Below, one piece after another: positions 6,029 to 15,826 of a stretch of 64,000 bases of DNA. Made by a program: the position numbers and the translations under genes. Within the stretch, counting starts at the first letter, position 1. Each line of letters opens with the position of its first letter. The stretch covers positions 1 through 64,000 of the forward strand of contig CAVVZB010000001.1 in NCBI GenBank assembly GCA_963752695.1, given 5' to 3'. Source of the stretch: Bog-113 sp963752695. Lineage in GTDB: Bacteria > Acidobacteriota > Terriglobia > Bryobacterales > Bryobacteraceae. Below the pieces are notes generated by a model. The model ran no database searches and was not told where the DNA came from. It was given only the letters and a program-made list of their open reading frames with translations.

Positions 6029-8883
6029 TGGATATGGCATCGAACCGTGAGTCCGGCGAGCGACGGCTGCTCATTGAGCGAACCGCGCTGCTCGAAGCTA
6101 CCGCCGATGGCATTTACGCCATCGACGCGGCCGGCGATTGCACTTTCATCAATCAAGCCGCAGCGGCCATGCTGGGTTTTGATCCGGACGAGTGCATCGG
6201 CCAAGACATGCATCGACTGATGCATCATCACCGCCCCGACGGCAGTCCGTTCCCCGCCGCTGAGTGCCCCATCTATCTCACCGTTCTCACGGGCAAGGGA
6301 GCGTGGGTCGATAACGAAATCGCCTGGCGTAAAGATGGCACGCCGATCTCGGTCGAATACGCCACGCAGCCCGTTGTCATTGAAGGCCGCGTGGAAGGCG
6401 TCGTAGTCAACATGCGCGACATTTCCGAGCGTAAGCGCGTCCAGCAGCGCCTGGAAGTTCAGTATGCCGTCAGCCAAGTGCTTGCGACGGCTAGCAATCT
6501 AAGCCAAGCCGAAATGAACGTAGCCGGGCAACAGCTTTTGGAGAGGATCGGCACGAGCCTCGGGTGGGTGCACGGAACGCTGTGGATCCTTGACGAAGCT
6601 CAGCAGCGCCTGCGCTGTCGCGAAATCTGGCAGGCGCCCGGGTTTCATGACGAAGGCTTCGAACAAGCCTCGCGCGACCTCGCGGTGGTCTGCGGCGAGG
6701 GTCTTCCAGGACAGGTTTGGGAAACCGGCACGCCACTCTCGCTTCCGGATATCGCGGCGTTGGATTACCCGCGTTCGGCTGCCGCCCGGAAAGCAGACCT
6801 CCACGGCGCGTTCGCCTTCCCGATCGCCACCGCCCATCAGTTCTTTGGTGTGATCGAGTTCTTCACCCAGCTATCTACGTCGGCCGATCCGGAGCTCCTG
6901 CGAAGCACCTCCGCGCTTGGCCAGCAGATTGGCCAGTTCGTGAAACGGAGGCGTGCCGAAGCTGAACTCCGCGCCAGCGAGGCCCGCCACCGCGCGGTGC
7001 TTGAGACCGCGCTCGATTGCATCGTTGGTATGGACCACGAAGGCCGCATCGTGGAATGGAATGCCGCCGCGGAAAGGACCATCGGACATGCACGCGCTTC
7101 TGTCCTCGGTAAACCGATGGCTGAAATCCTGATCCCACCTAGCTTGCGTGAAGCCCACACCCGCGGGATGGCGCACTACCTCGCCACCGGTCATGGTCCC
7201 ATCCTCGGGCAGCGGATCGAGATTGTGTGCATGCGGGCCAGCGGCGAGGAGTTCCCGATCGAGCTTGCCGTGACCCGTATTCCCAGCGACGGGCCGCCCT
7301 TATTTACCGCGTACATCCGTGACATCACAGAACGTAAACTTGCCGGCCAGGAATTGCAGATAGCCAAGGAAACCGCCGAGGCTGCCAACCGCGCCAAGAG
7401 TGACTTTCTCGCCAGCATGAGTCATGAGCTGCGCACTCCGCTCAACGCGATCATCGGCTATAGCGAAATGCTGCAGGAGGAAGCCGAAGGGCTTGGCGCT
7501 GCTTCCATGGGTAGCGATCTTCGCAAGGTTCATTCAGCCGGACGGCACTTGCTGGGGCTCATCAACGACTTGCTGGATCTCAGCAAGATCGAGGCCGGCA
7601 AAATGGAACTGTACCTTGAGACCTTCGCACTGGACGATCTGATCCGCGAAGTGGCGGGCACAGTCCGGCTACTGGTTGAAAAGAACGGCAACACTCTGGA
7701 GGTCGAACTCGCTCCAAGTCTGGGCCTCATCTACGCGGATCTCAGCAAGGTGCGTCAAAGTCTGCTGAACCTGCTCTCTAACGCGGCCAAATTCACCGAG
7801 CGCGGATCAATTGTGCTCCAGAGCTTGCGAGCTGAAACCGGCGATGATGTTCTGCTTCGTGTGGTTGACAACGGCATCGGGATTTCGCCCGCGCAACTCG
7901 GCCAGCTTTTTCAATCCTTCCGGCAAGCCGATTCGGGGACTAGCCGTCAGTTCGGCGGTACCGGTCTCGGTCTTGTACTCACGCGCCGCTTCTGCGAGAT
8001 GATGGGCGGCGAGGTAACTGTCGATAGCGAAGTCGGAGCCGGATCGACATTCACTATTCGTCTTCCCCGGCGCGTTTCACCCGATGGCGCGGCTGGACAC
8101 TCGTCGCCTGTATTGGAGCTTAAACGCAAAGGTACCGTGCTGATCATCGACGACGATCCAGTCTCGAGCGATCTAATGCAACGGCTTCTGACTCGCGAAG
8201 GTTTCCACGCCGAGCGGGCCGCCAGCGGTGAAGAAGGGCTGCGACTGGCGCGCGCGATCCGGCCTACCGCAATAACGCTCGACGTCATCATGCCGAAAAT
8301 GGATGGCTGGGCCGTACTTACAGCGCTCAAAGCCGATCCGGAGCTCTGCGAAATCCCGGTGATCATGCTGACGATGATCGATAACCGTAACCTCGGCTAT
8401 GCGCTGGGCGCGTCGGACTATCTAATTAAGCCCGTCGACCGTGAGCGGCTTTCGGCAGTTCTCAATCGCTACCGGTGTGAGGTTCCGCCGTGCACGGCGC
8501 TTGTCATCGACGACGATAGCGATGCGCGGGAGATTCTGACACAGATGTTACGCCGCGAGCATTGGCACGTAGCCGAAGCTACCAACGGACGGCAAGCGCT
8601 TGCGCGATTGGACGAGATTCAACCAGAGCTAATCATTCTCGATCTGATGATGCCGGAAATGGACGGCTTCGAGTTTGCACATGCGGTATCCCGGCATCCG
8701 AGGTGGTCGCGGGTTCCCATTCTGGTACTGACCGCCAAGGATGTAACTCCGGAAGATCGTGCCCGCCTGAACGGCTCGGTGGAGCGCGTGTTACAGAAGG
8801 GCGCTTATAACTTAGATGAAATGCTCGAAGAGATCCGCCGCGTGGTAGAGTCGTGCGCCTTGCGGCGGGAAAACCCGGTGTAA
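6028..8883 (+). CDS. Hybrid sensor histidine kinase (PAS-GAF-PAS-HisKA-HATPase-REC-REC)
   Basis: This 951-residue soluble kinase has no membrane span. Its order is PAS (10-130), GAF (150-300), PAS (315-435), HisKA with the phospho-accepting His at about 466 (SHELRTPLNAIIGYSEML), HATPase_c at 570-685 (N box LLNLLSNAAKF, G boxes DNGIGIS and GGTGLGL), and two receiver domains (VLIIDDDPVSSDLM with DVIMPKMDG; ALVIDDDSDAREIL with DLMMPEMDG). Phosphate would pass from His to the receivers, or to an external Hpt protein. The ATG overlaps the uvrC TGA. There is no output gene next to it, so the target is unknown. The GAF and PAS domains suggest cytosolic redox, gas or small-molecule sensing. Confidence 0.93.
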   Translation: MDMASNRESGERRLLIERTALLEATADGIYAIDAAGDCTFINQAAAAMLGFDPDECIGQDMHRLMHHHRPDGSPFPAAECPIYLTVLTGKGAWVDNEIAWRKDGTPISVEYATQPVVIEGRVEGVVVNMRDISERKRVQQRLEVQYAVSQVLATASNLSQAEMNVAGQQLLERIGTSLGWVHGTLWILDEAQQRLRCREIWQAPGFHDEGFEQASRDLAVVCGEGLPGQVWETGTPLSLPDIAALDYPRSAAARKADLHGAFAFPIATAHQFFGVIEFFTQLSTSADPELLRSTSALGQQIGQFVKRRRAEAELRASEARHRAVLETALDCIVGMDHEGRIVEWNAAAERTIGHARASVLGKPMAEILIPPSLREAHTRGMAHYLATGHGPILGQRIEIVCMRASGEEFPIELAVTRIPSDGPPLFTAYIRDITERKLAGQELQIAKETAEAANRAKSDFLASMSHELRTPLNAIIGYSEMLQEEAEGLGAASMGSDLRKVHSAGRHLLGLINDLLDLSKIEAGKMELYLETFALDDLIREVAGTVRLLVEKNGNTLEVELAPSLGLIYADLSKVRQSLLNLLSNAAKFTERGSIVLQSLRAETGDDVLLRVVDNGIGISPAQLGQLFQSFRQADSGTSRQFGGTGLGLVLTRRFCEMMGGEVTVDSEVGAGSTFTIRLPRRVSPDGAAGHSSPVLELKRKGTVLIIDDDPVSSDLMQRLLTREGFHAERAASGEEGLRLARAIRPTAITLDVIMPKMDGWAVLTALKADPELCEIPVIMLTMIDNRNLGYALGASDYLIKPVDRERLSAVLNRYRCEVPPCTALVIDDDSDAREILTQMLRREHWHVAEATNGRQALARLDEIQPELIILDLMMPEMDGFEFAHAVSRHPRWSRVPILVLTAKDVTPEDRARLNGSVERVLQKGAYNLDEMLEEIRRVVESCALRRENPV

Positions 8884-8903
8884 GTAGCCCCGCCGCAAAT
8901 CAG

Positions 8904-11081
8904 TTACTTAGTTGTGTTTAGATCCAGTTCTATCCCTTGCGCAGTACAGAATGCCAGGTCCTGTTCTGCGGGTTGCGAGCCGGAACGGAAGCGCCCTCCG
9001 ACCATGCACGACGGATTCGACCCTGCGCCGAAGATCTCGGGGATCTGGAAAGTCCCGTTGCCGTTACCGCGAACGATGGTGACCACCGAGTCAGTGTTAT
9101 CGAGGACGGCGAAATCCAAGGCTTGGCTACCGTCGAAGTGGCCCGCCAATATCACGCCTGAAGTTCCCGTGAGTACCGGAATTGTCACCCCCGTCGCGAA
9201 GGACCCATTTCCTTGTCCAAGCAGAATCGTAGCTGTTGTCGAGCCTGGATAGAAGTAATTGGGATTGGATGTGAAAACGATATCGGGAATGCCGTCATGG
9301 TTGAAGTCACCGGCTGTTAGGGAGAGTAACCCGGGAGCGTAGCCCTGATAAGACGGAAAGTTCAACGATCCGTCACCATTGCCGGGAAAGACGGTGACAT
9401 ACCCCTGGCAGCCGGTAGCTACATCGAGCTTCCCGTCATTGTTGAAGTCCGCCACGGCGACTGCCCCGCCACCATAGCAGTAGTATGGGACACTCGACGG
9501 CGCCTGGAACGTTCCATCGCCATTTCCAAGATTTACGGAAGGCGCGTTTGTAATCAGATCTAACTTGCCGTCACCGTTTACGTCAGCGGCTATGGCGGAA
9601 CTCGGGTAACCGCTGCCTGTCGAGAAGCTAGAGGGAACGAACAAAAAGGACCCGTCTCCATTCCCTAGCAGCGTTTCGCCGCTTACGCTATTAAGGATTA
9701 CCAGGTCCTCACGCCCGTCGTTATTGAAATCAGCAGCCACGAGCGGGCCGCTGTAATACGGAAGGTTGGGAAGTGGTGTAAACAGGTTTTTATTGTTCCC
9801 GTTATTTAAAAGTATTGAGAGTCCGGTGCCCTGATTGACTGCGGCGAGATCTGGCTTCCCGTCACCGTTGAAATCGCCCGTCACCAGGTAAGCCGCGGAC
9901 TGGACTGAGGTGACCAGTTCGCCGTCCATGAGTCCTCCATGGCCATTGTTAAACAGTAACGAAGCGACAGACCCCTGGCCATTGGCGCTGACTACGACAT
10001 CGGGATAAGTATCCGAGTTGAAATTCCCAGCCCCCACGTAAATCGAATTTAGTGGAACAGGATAAGCGTTGGAAGGCCCGAACACCCCTTTGCCTACGTT
10101 CAAGAACGTAAGAAGCGAGTTTGAAAGATAGCTGGAGGTGACCAATAGCAGGTCGGGTAGTCCGTCCCCTTGCAGATCAGCTGAAACGATGCTCAAACCC
10201 GAACCGTACTGACTCGGGACCCCGTAGCTGTTGGATGCGGCGAATGTGCCGTCGCCATTCCCAAGGGCTACCAGAATTGAGGACGGTGTATAAGCACCGA
10301 TCGCCGCGATATCCACTTTGCCATCTTTGTTGAGATCCGAGAGTGTAAACCGCGACTGGATACCACCTAAGCTTGGCTGGAACAAAGGAGCGTAGAAACC
10401 TCCGTGCCCGTCTCCCAATAACACCGTGAGAGCAGTCCCAAAGCAACACGACCCGCCGGAAGTCACAATGTCCGGCTTCTTGTCATTGTTTATGTCTGCG
10501 GACTGCACGAAAATGCTCGAAGTGGTGTTCGCAAGGACGGGGGTCTGGAAGTGTCCGCCACCGGAGCTGAGAAGTACAACAGTCCCCGCGGCGCTCGGAA
10601 TGATCAGATCCGACATGCGATCCCTATTTAGATCCGCAACAGCTATGTTCTGAGCTTGAGAAGTATCTTCGGCAATCTGGATCGGTGTTACGGAGAAGCC
10701 CTGAAACTCTTGCAGAAGAATGTAGACGGCCCGTGAGGAACTGGACAGCACGGCTATATCCACCAACCCGTCTCCGTTGAAATCACCTGTCGCGATCGCC
10801 GTCGGGTAAAATCCGGGCCCGAGATCGATTGCCGGCCCTTGGGTAAACGTTCCACTACCGCTGCCTAACTGGATGCTGACCTGGTAAAGATTCGTTACTG
10901 GAGACAAATCCGCGGCAATGATGTCCGTGTGTCCATCTTTGTTGATGTCAGCCAGAGTAATGATGGCGTTGGTAAGCTCGATTGCTTGTCGAGCTGCGAA
11001 AGTAACGGGAGCCCCGGGTAAAGGGTTGGCAAACTGGATCGCGAGTAGCGAACCCAAGATGATTGTCTGAAACGGGCGCAT
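8904..11081 (-). CDS. Secreted FG-GAP/VCBS repeat beta-propeller protein
   Basis: Starting at the ATG at 11081 gives a 725-residue protein with a clear signal peptide (MRPFQTIILGSLLAIQFANP). The mature part is about a dozen FG-GAP/VCBS units, each with a calcium-binding D-x-N-x-D-G-x-x-D loop (DINKDGHTDI, DFNGDGLVDI, DLNKDGKVDI, DFNNDGREDL, DVNGDGKLDL, DFNHDGIPDI and others). It should fold into one or two calcium-stabilised propellers outside the cell. Such proteins are abundant in Acidobacteriota and are thought to mediate adhesion or polymer binding. No anchor or sorting domain follows. It is the last gene of the long minus-strand run. Confidence 0.88.
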   Translation of the reverse strand: MRPFQTIILGSLLAIQFANPLPGAPVTFAARQAIELTNAIITLADINKDGHTDIIAADLSPVTNLYQVSIQLGSGSGTFTQGPAIDLGPGFYPTAIATGDFNGDGLVDIAVLSSSSRAVYILLQEFQGFSVTPIQIAEDTSQAQNIAVADLNRDRMSDLIIPSAAGTVVLLSSGGGHFQTPVLANTTSSIFVQSADINNDKKPDIVTSGGSCCFGTALTVLLGDGHGGFYAPLFQPSLGGIQSRFTLSDLNKDGKVDIAAIGAYTPSSILVALGNGDGTFAASNSYGVPSQYGSGLSIVSADLQGDGLPDLLLVTSSYLSNSLLTFLNVGKGVFGPSNAYPVPLNSIYVGAGNFNSDTYPDVVVSANGQGSVASLLFNNGHGGLMDGELVTSVQSAAYLVTGDFNGDGKPDLAAVNQGTGLSILLNNGNNKNLFTPLPNLPYYSGPLVAADFNNDGREDLVILNSVSGETLLGNGDGSFLFVPSSFSTGSGYPSSAIAADVNGDGKLDLITNAPSVNLGNGDGTFQAPSSVPYYCYGGGAVAVADFNNDGKLDVATGCQGYVTVFPGNGDGSLNFPSYQGYAPGLLSLTAGDFNHDGIPDIVFTSNPNYFYPGSTTATILLGQGNGSFATGVTIPVLTGTSGVILAGHFDGSQALDFAVLDNTDSVVTIVRGNGNGTFQIPEIFGAGSNPSCMVGGRFRSGSQPAEQDLAFCTAQGIELDLNTTK

Positions 11082-11165
11082 ATTCTCCTGGAAGCCTGCA
11101 ATCGTACTAGATAGAGCCGCCAGAGAATCATACACCAACCTGGTGCATTTGCGTACAAGTATTTA

Positions 11166-12863
11166 CTAATTTAAACCGGCGCTGGTTACCGCTCCAGCAT
11201 TCTCAAGCTTCGGCGCAGCTTTCGGTAGTTCCCGCCGCGGCAGTATTTGCGGCCGGTTGGCCGCTTGATAGACCACGCTTGCGACTACTGCGGCAGCCTG
11301 CATGAGATCCGGCCCTTGCAAATGATCGTAGGTGTCGATGTCGGAATGGTGCGTTAGTGTTCCGTAATCGAGATGATCCTGCACGAATTGAAATCCCGGC
11401 AATCCAACTGCTGCGAACGAGAGATGGTCAGTACCGCCGGTGTTCCGGATAGTAATTGTAGAGACACCTTGATCCCGGAATGGTGCGAGCCATTGCTCGA
11501 AGACTGGACGCATCGCGTCGTCACCCTGTAAGTACACGCCGCGAATCTTGCCGGTACCATTATCCAAATTGAAATACCCGGACAACTTACCGTGAGCCTC
11601 AGTAAGCTTCATGGTGTCCGGATCGCCGAAGTGTTCCTTTACGTAAGCTTTCGATCCTAGAAGCCCCTGCTCTTCCCCGCTCCAGAGCGCGATGCGTACG
11701 GTGCGATCGAGCTTCAGATTGAGTGTCTTCAGGATGCGCATGGCTTCCATCATCACGGCGCAGCCCGCTCCATTGTCAGTAGCGCCCGTACCCGTGTGCC
11801 ACGAATCGAAGTGCGCGCCGATCATAATCACCTCATCTTTCTTAGCGCCCCCGGGAATCTCTCCTATAAGGTTCTGCCCGTCCACATTGTCCTTGGAAGC
11901 TTCGGCCTGAAGACTAACCCGCACATTCACGGGGACCTTCTTGTCCAGCAGCCGGACCATACGGTTGTACTGCTCCTGAGTCACCACGAACGTTGGCGGC
12001 GCCATGGCATTTTTCGCATCATAGGAGCCAGCAGCCTCGGCGAACAAGAGGCTGTCATGCGCGCGCGGATCACTGTTGAGTATGGCGACAACGCCTTCAT
12101 CCTTGAAGAATTTTGCGCGGCGGGCATTCATGGCCTGACGCTTTTTGAAGAGATCTTCGGCGAGAGAGGTAGGCAGGCTGTTCATGTACCGCGCCAACTC
12201 AGCGGGATCGTCCGGGAAATTGAGGTTCTTGACATCCACGGCCGCCTTGGAAGCAGGCTCCGGGGCAACGCTTAACTCGCTCAATTCCGCGTCAGTGTCG
12301 CGAGCGAACAGCGCGCGAGATGCAGGGGCAACCGGGCGCACGGGAGAAAGCAGAATGATCTTTCCCTTTAGCTTGCCTTTCCACGTCGCCATGAATTTGT
12401 CGAGCTCAGCTTCAGCCTTTACCGGATCGACTACACGCCGTCCGGTTCCATATGGAGTTAGCAAGATCTGACCCGTCTGGTGGCCATGGGTGTTCTCCGA
12501 CCAGGCGAGCGGCGCAGCCACTAGCAGGGAATACCGCGGTTCGAGCATCTCCACCGAGTATTGCTTCAAGCTCCAACCTCGGCCGAACGATCCCCATTTC
12601 TCCAGCCGGGCGTTGCTGATCCCGTAGCTTTGCAGGCGCTTTACCGCCCAGTCCGCCGCCTCCTGAAACTCTGGAGACGCGGTTAGCCGCGGGCCGTACT
12701 GGTCGGTGAGATACCAGAGCGTATCCATCACCTGGGAGTTTTCGAATGCCTCGGTTTTGATACGGCCAATCACGCTTAGGTCGCCGCGATCACCCTGATC
12801 CTGTGCGGGCGCCGGCGCAACCAACGGCGTCAGAACAAGCATTCCGAGAAGCAAATAGCGCAT
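11166..12863 (-). CDS. Secreted M28-family zinc aminopeptidase with PA domain
   Basis: The 565-residue protein starts with a signal peptide (MRYLLLGMLVLTPLVAPAPA). A protease-associated insert covers roughly 120-330. The M28 catalytic domain has the expected two-zinc ligand set: His in IGAHFDSWHTG, Asp in GATDNGAGC, the Glu pair in WSGEEQGLLG, Asp in FNLDNGTGK and the final His in THHSDIDTYD. Members cleave N-terminal residues from peptides in the periplasm or medium, so a role in peptide scavenging is likely. It lies 20 bp after cinA and 84 bp before the FG-GAP gene on the same strand. Confidence 0.93.
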   Translation of the reverse strand: MRYLLLGMLVLTPLVAPAPAQDQGDRGDLSVIGRIKTEAFENSQVMDTLWYLTDQYGPRLTASPEFQEAADWAVKRLQSYGISNARLEKWGSFGRGWSLKQYSVEMLEPRYSLLVAAPLAWSENTHGHQTGQILLTPYGTGRRVVDPVKAEAELDKFMATWKGKLKGKIILLSPVRPVAPASRALFARDTDAELSELSVAPEPASKAAVDVKNLNFPDDPAELARYMNSLPTSLAEDLFKKRQAMNARRAKFFKDEGVVAILNSDPRAHDSLLFAEAAGSYDAKNAMAPPTFVVTQEQYNRMVRLLDKKVPVNVRVSLQAEASKDNVDGQNLIGEIPGGAKKDEVIMIGAHFDSWHTGTGATDNGAGCAVMMEAMRILKTLNLKLDRTVRIALWSGEEQGLLGSKAYVKEHFGDPDTMKLTEAHGKLSGYFNLDNGTGKIRGVYLQGDDAMRPVFEQWLAPFRDQGVSTITIRNTGGTDHLSFAAVGLPGFQFVQDHLDYGTLTHHSDIDTYDHLQGPDLMQAAAVVASVVYQAANRPQILPRRELPKAAPKLENAGAVTSAGLN

Positions 12864-12883
12864 CCCGAGATTATAGACCTAGC

Positions 12884-14128
12884 CTATGCGGCCTTGATGA
12901 GCCGTTTTCGTAAGAGGTCCAAGGCCATCTGCCCGGCAAAATGGCGGATCCGCTCGCGATCGCCTGCGAATTGCCGATTGACAGTAGTCACACCTGCCGG
13001 ATCGGCGAGGGAGACATAGATCATACCGAGGGGCGCTTGGGGGCCATCTGTACCCGGCCCCGCGTTACCTGTGATTGAAAGCGCATGAGTAGCGCCCGTG
13101 CGATTGCGCGCGCCAATCGCCATGGCCTCCGCAGACTCCTGACTGACTGGGCCGTACTTATCGAGTAACTCGGCTGAAACACCGAGCAACGACGTTTTCA
13201 GCTTGCGTGAGTAAGTGACAAAACCGCCGAGAAAGTAATCCGAAGAGCCGGCAACCGTGGTGATGCGGTCAGCCAATAGCCCACCAGTGGCGCTTTCCGC
13301 GACCGCGAGACACAGATTCTGCTTCTTGAGTAACTGGCCAACGGTAACCTCCAGCGGGTCGCCATTACGTGAGTAGATGCGGTCTCCGAGCAACAACTCA
13401 ATCTGGCCGCCGACTTCAGCCAGTAATTGGAGTGCCTCGGACTGCGTCTCACAGCGGGCGCGCAGATGGATCTGTATGTCGCTGTTGTGCGCCAACACCG
13501 TGGTTACCGGATTCGCATAGCGGGTGTAAACGGGAGCAATCGTCTGATCCAAATCGCTCTCGCCCATTCCCGCCACACGCAACACGAGCGTTTCGATTAC
13601 CAGCTTCGGAACGCGGCGCTCCATCCGGGATAGGCACTGCTTCTGAAACATGGCTTTCAACTCATGCGGCGGCCCCGGCAGCAGGACGATGGAGCAATGG
13701 CGCACATCGACCCATTGACCCGGCGCGGTGCCGCGATCGTTCGGCAACACCTCGGCGCCTTCGATCACAAACGCCTGCCGCTTGTTGATTTCGGGCATGG
13801 CGCGGCTGAGGAACTGGCGAAAGCGCTGTTCGATGCCGTCACTAATCGACTGCTGAAAGACTAATCGGCGGTCGACGGCAAGGGCGACCGCATCACGTGT
13901 GACGTCGTCCTCGGTGGGGCCGAGGCCACCGGAAATGAGTACGAACTCCGAACGCGCCGAAGCCCGCCGGATAATCTCAGCTAGCCGCTCCCGATCGTCG
14001 CCGACGACATACTTAGTGATAACTTCAACACCCAACTGATTAAGTTCCTGAGTCAGAAAGAGCGAGTTCGTGTCTACACGTTGCGGGGTGAGAAGCTCAG
14101 AACCGACCGCGATGATTTCCGCGTTCAT
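12884..14128 (-). CDS. cinA: CinA-like bifunctional protein (pyrophosphatase / NMN deamidase)
   Basis: The 414 residues cover both CinA domains. The N-terminal MoaB/MogA-like COG1058 domain (LISGGLGPTEDDVTRDA, LLPGPPHELKAMF) is linked in other bacteria to ADP-ribose and related pyrophosphate hydrolysis. The C-terminal PncC domain (AVAESATGGLLADRIT, ALSITGNAGPGTDGP) deamidates nicotinamide mononucleotide back to nicotinic acid mononucleotide in NAD salvage. It sits 9 bp after the NHL-repeat gene in the rimO-led run. The NAD link may matter to a cell carrying a TIR effector, but there is no direct evidence. Confidence 0.95.
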   Translation of the reverse strand: MNAEIIAVGSELLTPQRVDTNSLFLTQELNQLGVEVITKYVVGDDRERLAEIIRRASARSEFVLISGGLGPTEDDVTRDAVALAVDRRLVFQQSISDGIEQRFRQFLSRAMPEINKRQAFVIEGAEVLPNDRGTAPGQWVDVRHCSIVLLPGPPHELKAMFQKQCLSRMERRVPKLVIETLVLRVAGMGESDLDQTIAPVYTRYANPVTTVLAHNSDIQIHLRARCETQSEALQLLAEVGGQIELLLGDRIYSRNGDPLEVTVGQLLKKQNLCLAVAESATGGLLADRITTVAGSSDYFLGGFVTYSRKLKTSLLGVSAELLDKYGPVSQESAEAMAIGARNRTGATHALSITGNAGPGTDGPQAPLGMIYVSLADPAGVTTVNRQFAGDRERIRHFAGQMALDLLRKRLIKAA

Positions 14129-14137
14129 GGCGCAACC

Positions 14138-15172
14138 CTAGCGCATGAAGCGCAGCCCGCGTACACCCACGTCCACCCGGTGTAGGGCGTTGGTAGTGGC
14201 TATGCACATGGCGCGCGACGGGGTGAACTGCAGTCCGACAATCCCCGGCCCGGAGACGAAGAGGTCGGCGGAACGATCCGGCTTGATGCGCACCACACCC
14301 TTGCGCCCGGCATGCGAGGCAGCGACATACAGATTGCCGTATTCATCGAAGTCCATGCCTTGAGGACGCCCTAACCCCCGAAAGAATGTATCCACTTCGC
14401 CGTCGTGGGTGATGCGGTAAACCGCGTCATAGCTCGACGTTGTAGGCCCGGTGACATAGAGGTAGCGATCCGGACCGAACGCGAGGTGATATGCGGAGAT
14501 GGAAGGCTCAAGCGTGGCAAACACGAAAATCTGCCCCTCGGGACTGATCTTGAATATTGTGCCGCTGCGATCGCCGACATAGAGGTTGTCTTCGGGATCG
14601 AACGCAAGACCGGTAGCCACGCCCATGCCTTCAACGAAAATGGTCATGTTACCGTTCGGGGTGACGCGGTAAATGACGCCATCGAAACGGCTAGATATAT
14701 AGAGCAGACCATCGCGATCGAACGCCATGGCCGTTGCATTCATCAGATCGCTCACGAATGGCTTCGTGTTGAAGTGCAGATCGGTTTTGAATACCGACTG
14801 CGGCACTTTCTGGCCGCGAGACCCGCTAAAGGTGCTGTACAGGTTACCGAACACGTCGACAGCTGGACTGGTGACCGGATGCAGGTTTTCGGCGATCATC
14901 ACGCCGATGTCGCAGGTGTACACCTGGCTCGCCTGTTGTGCGTTCTTGACCACCAATTGGCCGGCTGAGGCGCCTTCGGGAACTTTCACGATCACTAGGG
15001 AATCGGAACCGATCACGATCTGCGCGCTTACGTCGCCAATGGTCACCGAGGGGCGTTCCCCTAACGAAAAGCTTTTGCCTCGGATCTGTAGTTCCCCGCC
15101 CGTGATGGCGGCGGGGGGAGTAATTTCCGAAATCTCCGGCCGGTGGCCGGCTGCGCTCTTGCGGATTCCCAT
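14138..15172 (-). CDS. IPT/TIG plus NHL-type beta-propeller protein
   Basis: The 344 residues have no obvious signal peptide. An immunoglobulin-like IPT/TIG domain comes first (ISEITPPAAITGGELQIRG, to about residue 90). A six-bladed NHL/SMP-30-like propeller follows, with repeats such as GLLYISSRFDGVIYRVTPNG, DNLYVGDRSGTIFKISPEG and GNLYVAASHAGRKGVVRIKP. The ATG lies one base after the pgpA stop, so it is co-translated with rimO-yacG-pgpA. Function is unknown; a ligand- or protein-binding scaffold is the usual role of this fold. Confidence 0.8.
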   Translation of the reverse strand: MGIRKSAAGHRPEISEITPPAAITGGELQIRGKSFSLGERPSVTIGDVSAQIVIGSDSLVIVKVPEGASAGQLVVKNAQQASQVYTCDIGVMIAENLHPVTSPAVDVFGNLYSTFSGSRGQKVPQSVFKTDLHFNTKPFVSDLMNATAMAFDRDGLLYISSRFDGVIYRVTPNGNMTIFVEGMGVATGLAFDPEDNLYVGDRSGTIFKISPEGQIFVFATLEPSISAYHLAFGPDRYLYVTGPTTSSYDAVYRITHDGEVDTFFRGLGRPQGMDFDEYGNLYVAASHAGRKGVVRIKPDRSADLFVSGPGIVGLQFTPSRAMCIATTNALHRVDVGVRGLRFMR

Positions 15173-15173
15173 G

Positions 15174-15644
15174 TCAGTAGAGATTTAACCTTCCTAATAG
15201 AAATAAGACCACTGCGGCGTAAACTCCGGCGAGCGCATCGTCAGCGACAATTCCCAGCCCGCCATGCAGGCCTTCCAATCGCCGGATTGGAAAGGGCTTG
15301 GTCATGTCAAAAAGCCGGAATAGAACGAATCCCGCCACCCAGCTTTTCCAATTTAGATGAGTTGCGCCGCCGAAGGTGATGCATTGTCCGACAACTTCGT
15401 CGATTACGATGACCTGCGGGTCCTTCTTCCGCATTTCGCGCGCAGTCACATCGCCGGCCCATACGGCAGGCGCGAATAGGATGAGGCCTGCAGAAGCAAC
15501 CACCAAGCCGTTGACAGGAATAAACCGAGAGATCGCCAGCGCGGGAACCAACGCTCCCAACGACCCGGCGGTTCCAGGAGCGTAGGGCACCAGCCCGCAG
15601 CCGAACCAAGTAGCCAGTGCGCGCGCAACCTCCCGCTTAGACAT
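15174..15644 (-). CDS. pgpA: Phosphatidylglycerophosphatase A
   Basis: PgpA removes phosphate from phosphatidylglycerophosphate to make phosphatidylglycerol, in the inner membrane. The 156-residue protein shows the family signature PYAPGTAGSLGALVP near the N-terminus, then hydrophobic spans, the acidic motif VIVIDEVVGQ and the C-terminal ADDALAGVYAAVVLFLL. The ATG at 15644 overlaps the yacG TGA by one base and fits better than a GTG one codon earlier. It is the lipid-synthesis member of a mixed operon. Confidence 0.92.
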   Translation of the reverse strand: MSKREVARALATWFGCGLVPYAPGTAGSLGALVPALAISRFIPVNGLVVASAGLILFAPAVWAGDVTAREMRKKDPQVIVIDEVVGQCITFGGATHLNWKSWVAGFVLFRLFDMTKPFPIRRLEGLHGGLGIVADDALAGVYAAVVLFLLGRLNLY

Positions 15645-15826
15645 CACCCCTCATCGTCGGACGCATCCGGCGAATCGCGCAGGTTTTCCGAAGTGCTCAA
15701 CGGGCTGGAGATCACATACTTCTCCATCGCCCAATTGCCGAGGTCGACGGTACGACAGCGTTCGCTGCAAAACGGGTAATCCTCACCCGATCGCTCGACC
15801 GGTTTCTTGCAGATAGGACAAATCAT
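15644..15826 (-). CDS. yacG: YacG-family zinc protein (DNA gyrase inhibitor)
   Basis: The 60-residue protein has the YacG zinc finger: CPICKKPV and FCSERCRTVDLGNW supply the four cysteines (CxxC, then CxxxC). In E. coli YacG binds GyrB and blocks DNA binding by gyrase. It overlaps the rimO stop by 4 bp (ATGA) and the pgpA start by one base, so all three are translationally coupled. Confidence 0.9.
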   Translation of the reverse strand: MICPICKKPVERSGEDYPFCSERCRTVDLGNWAMEKYVISSPLSTSENLRDSPDASDDEG

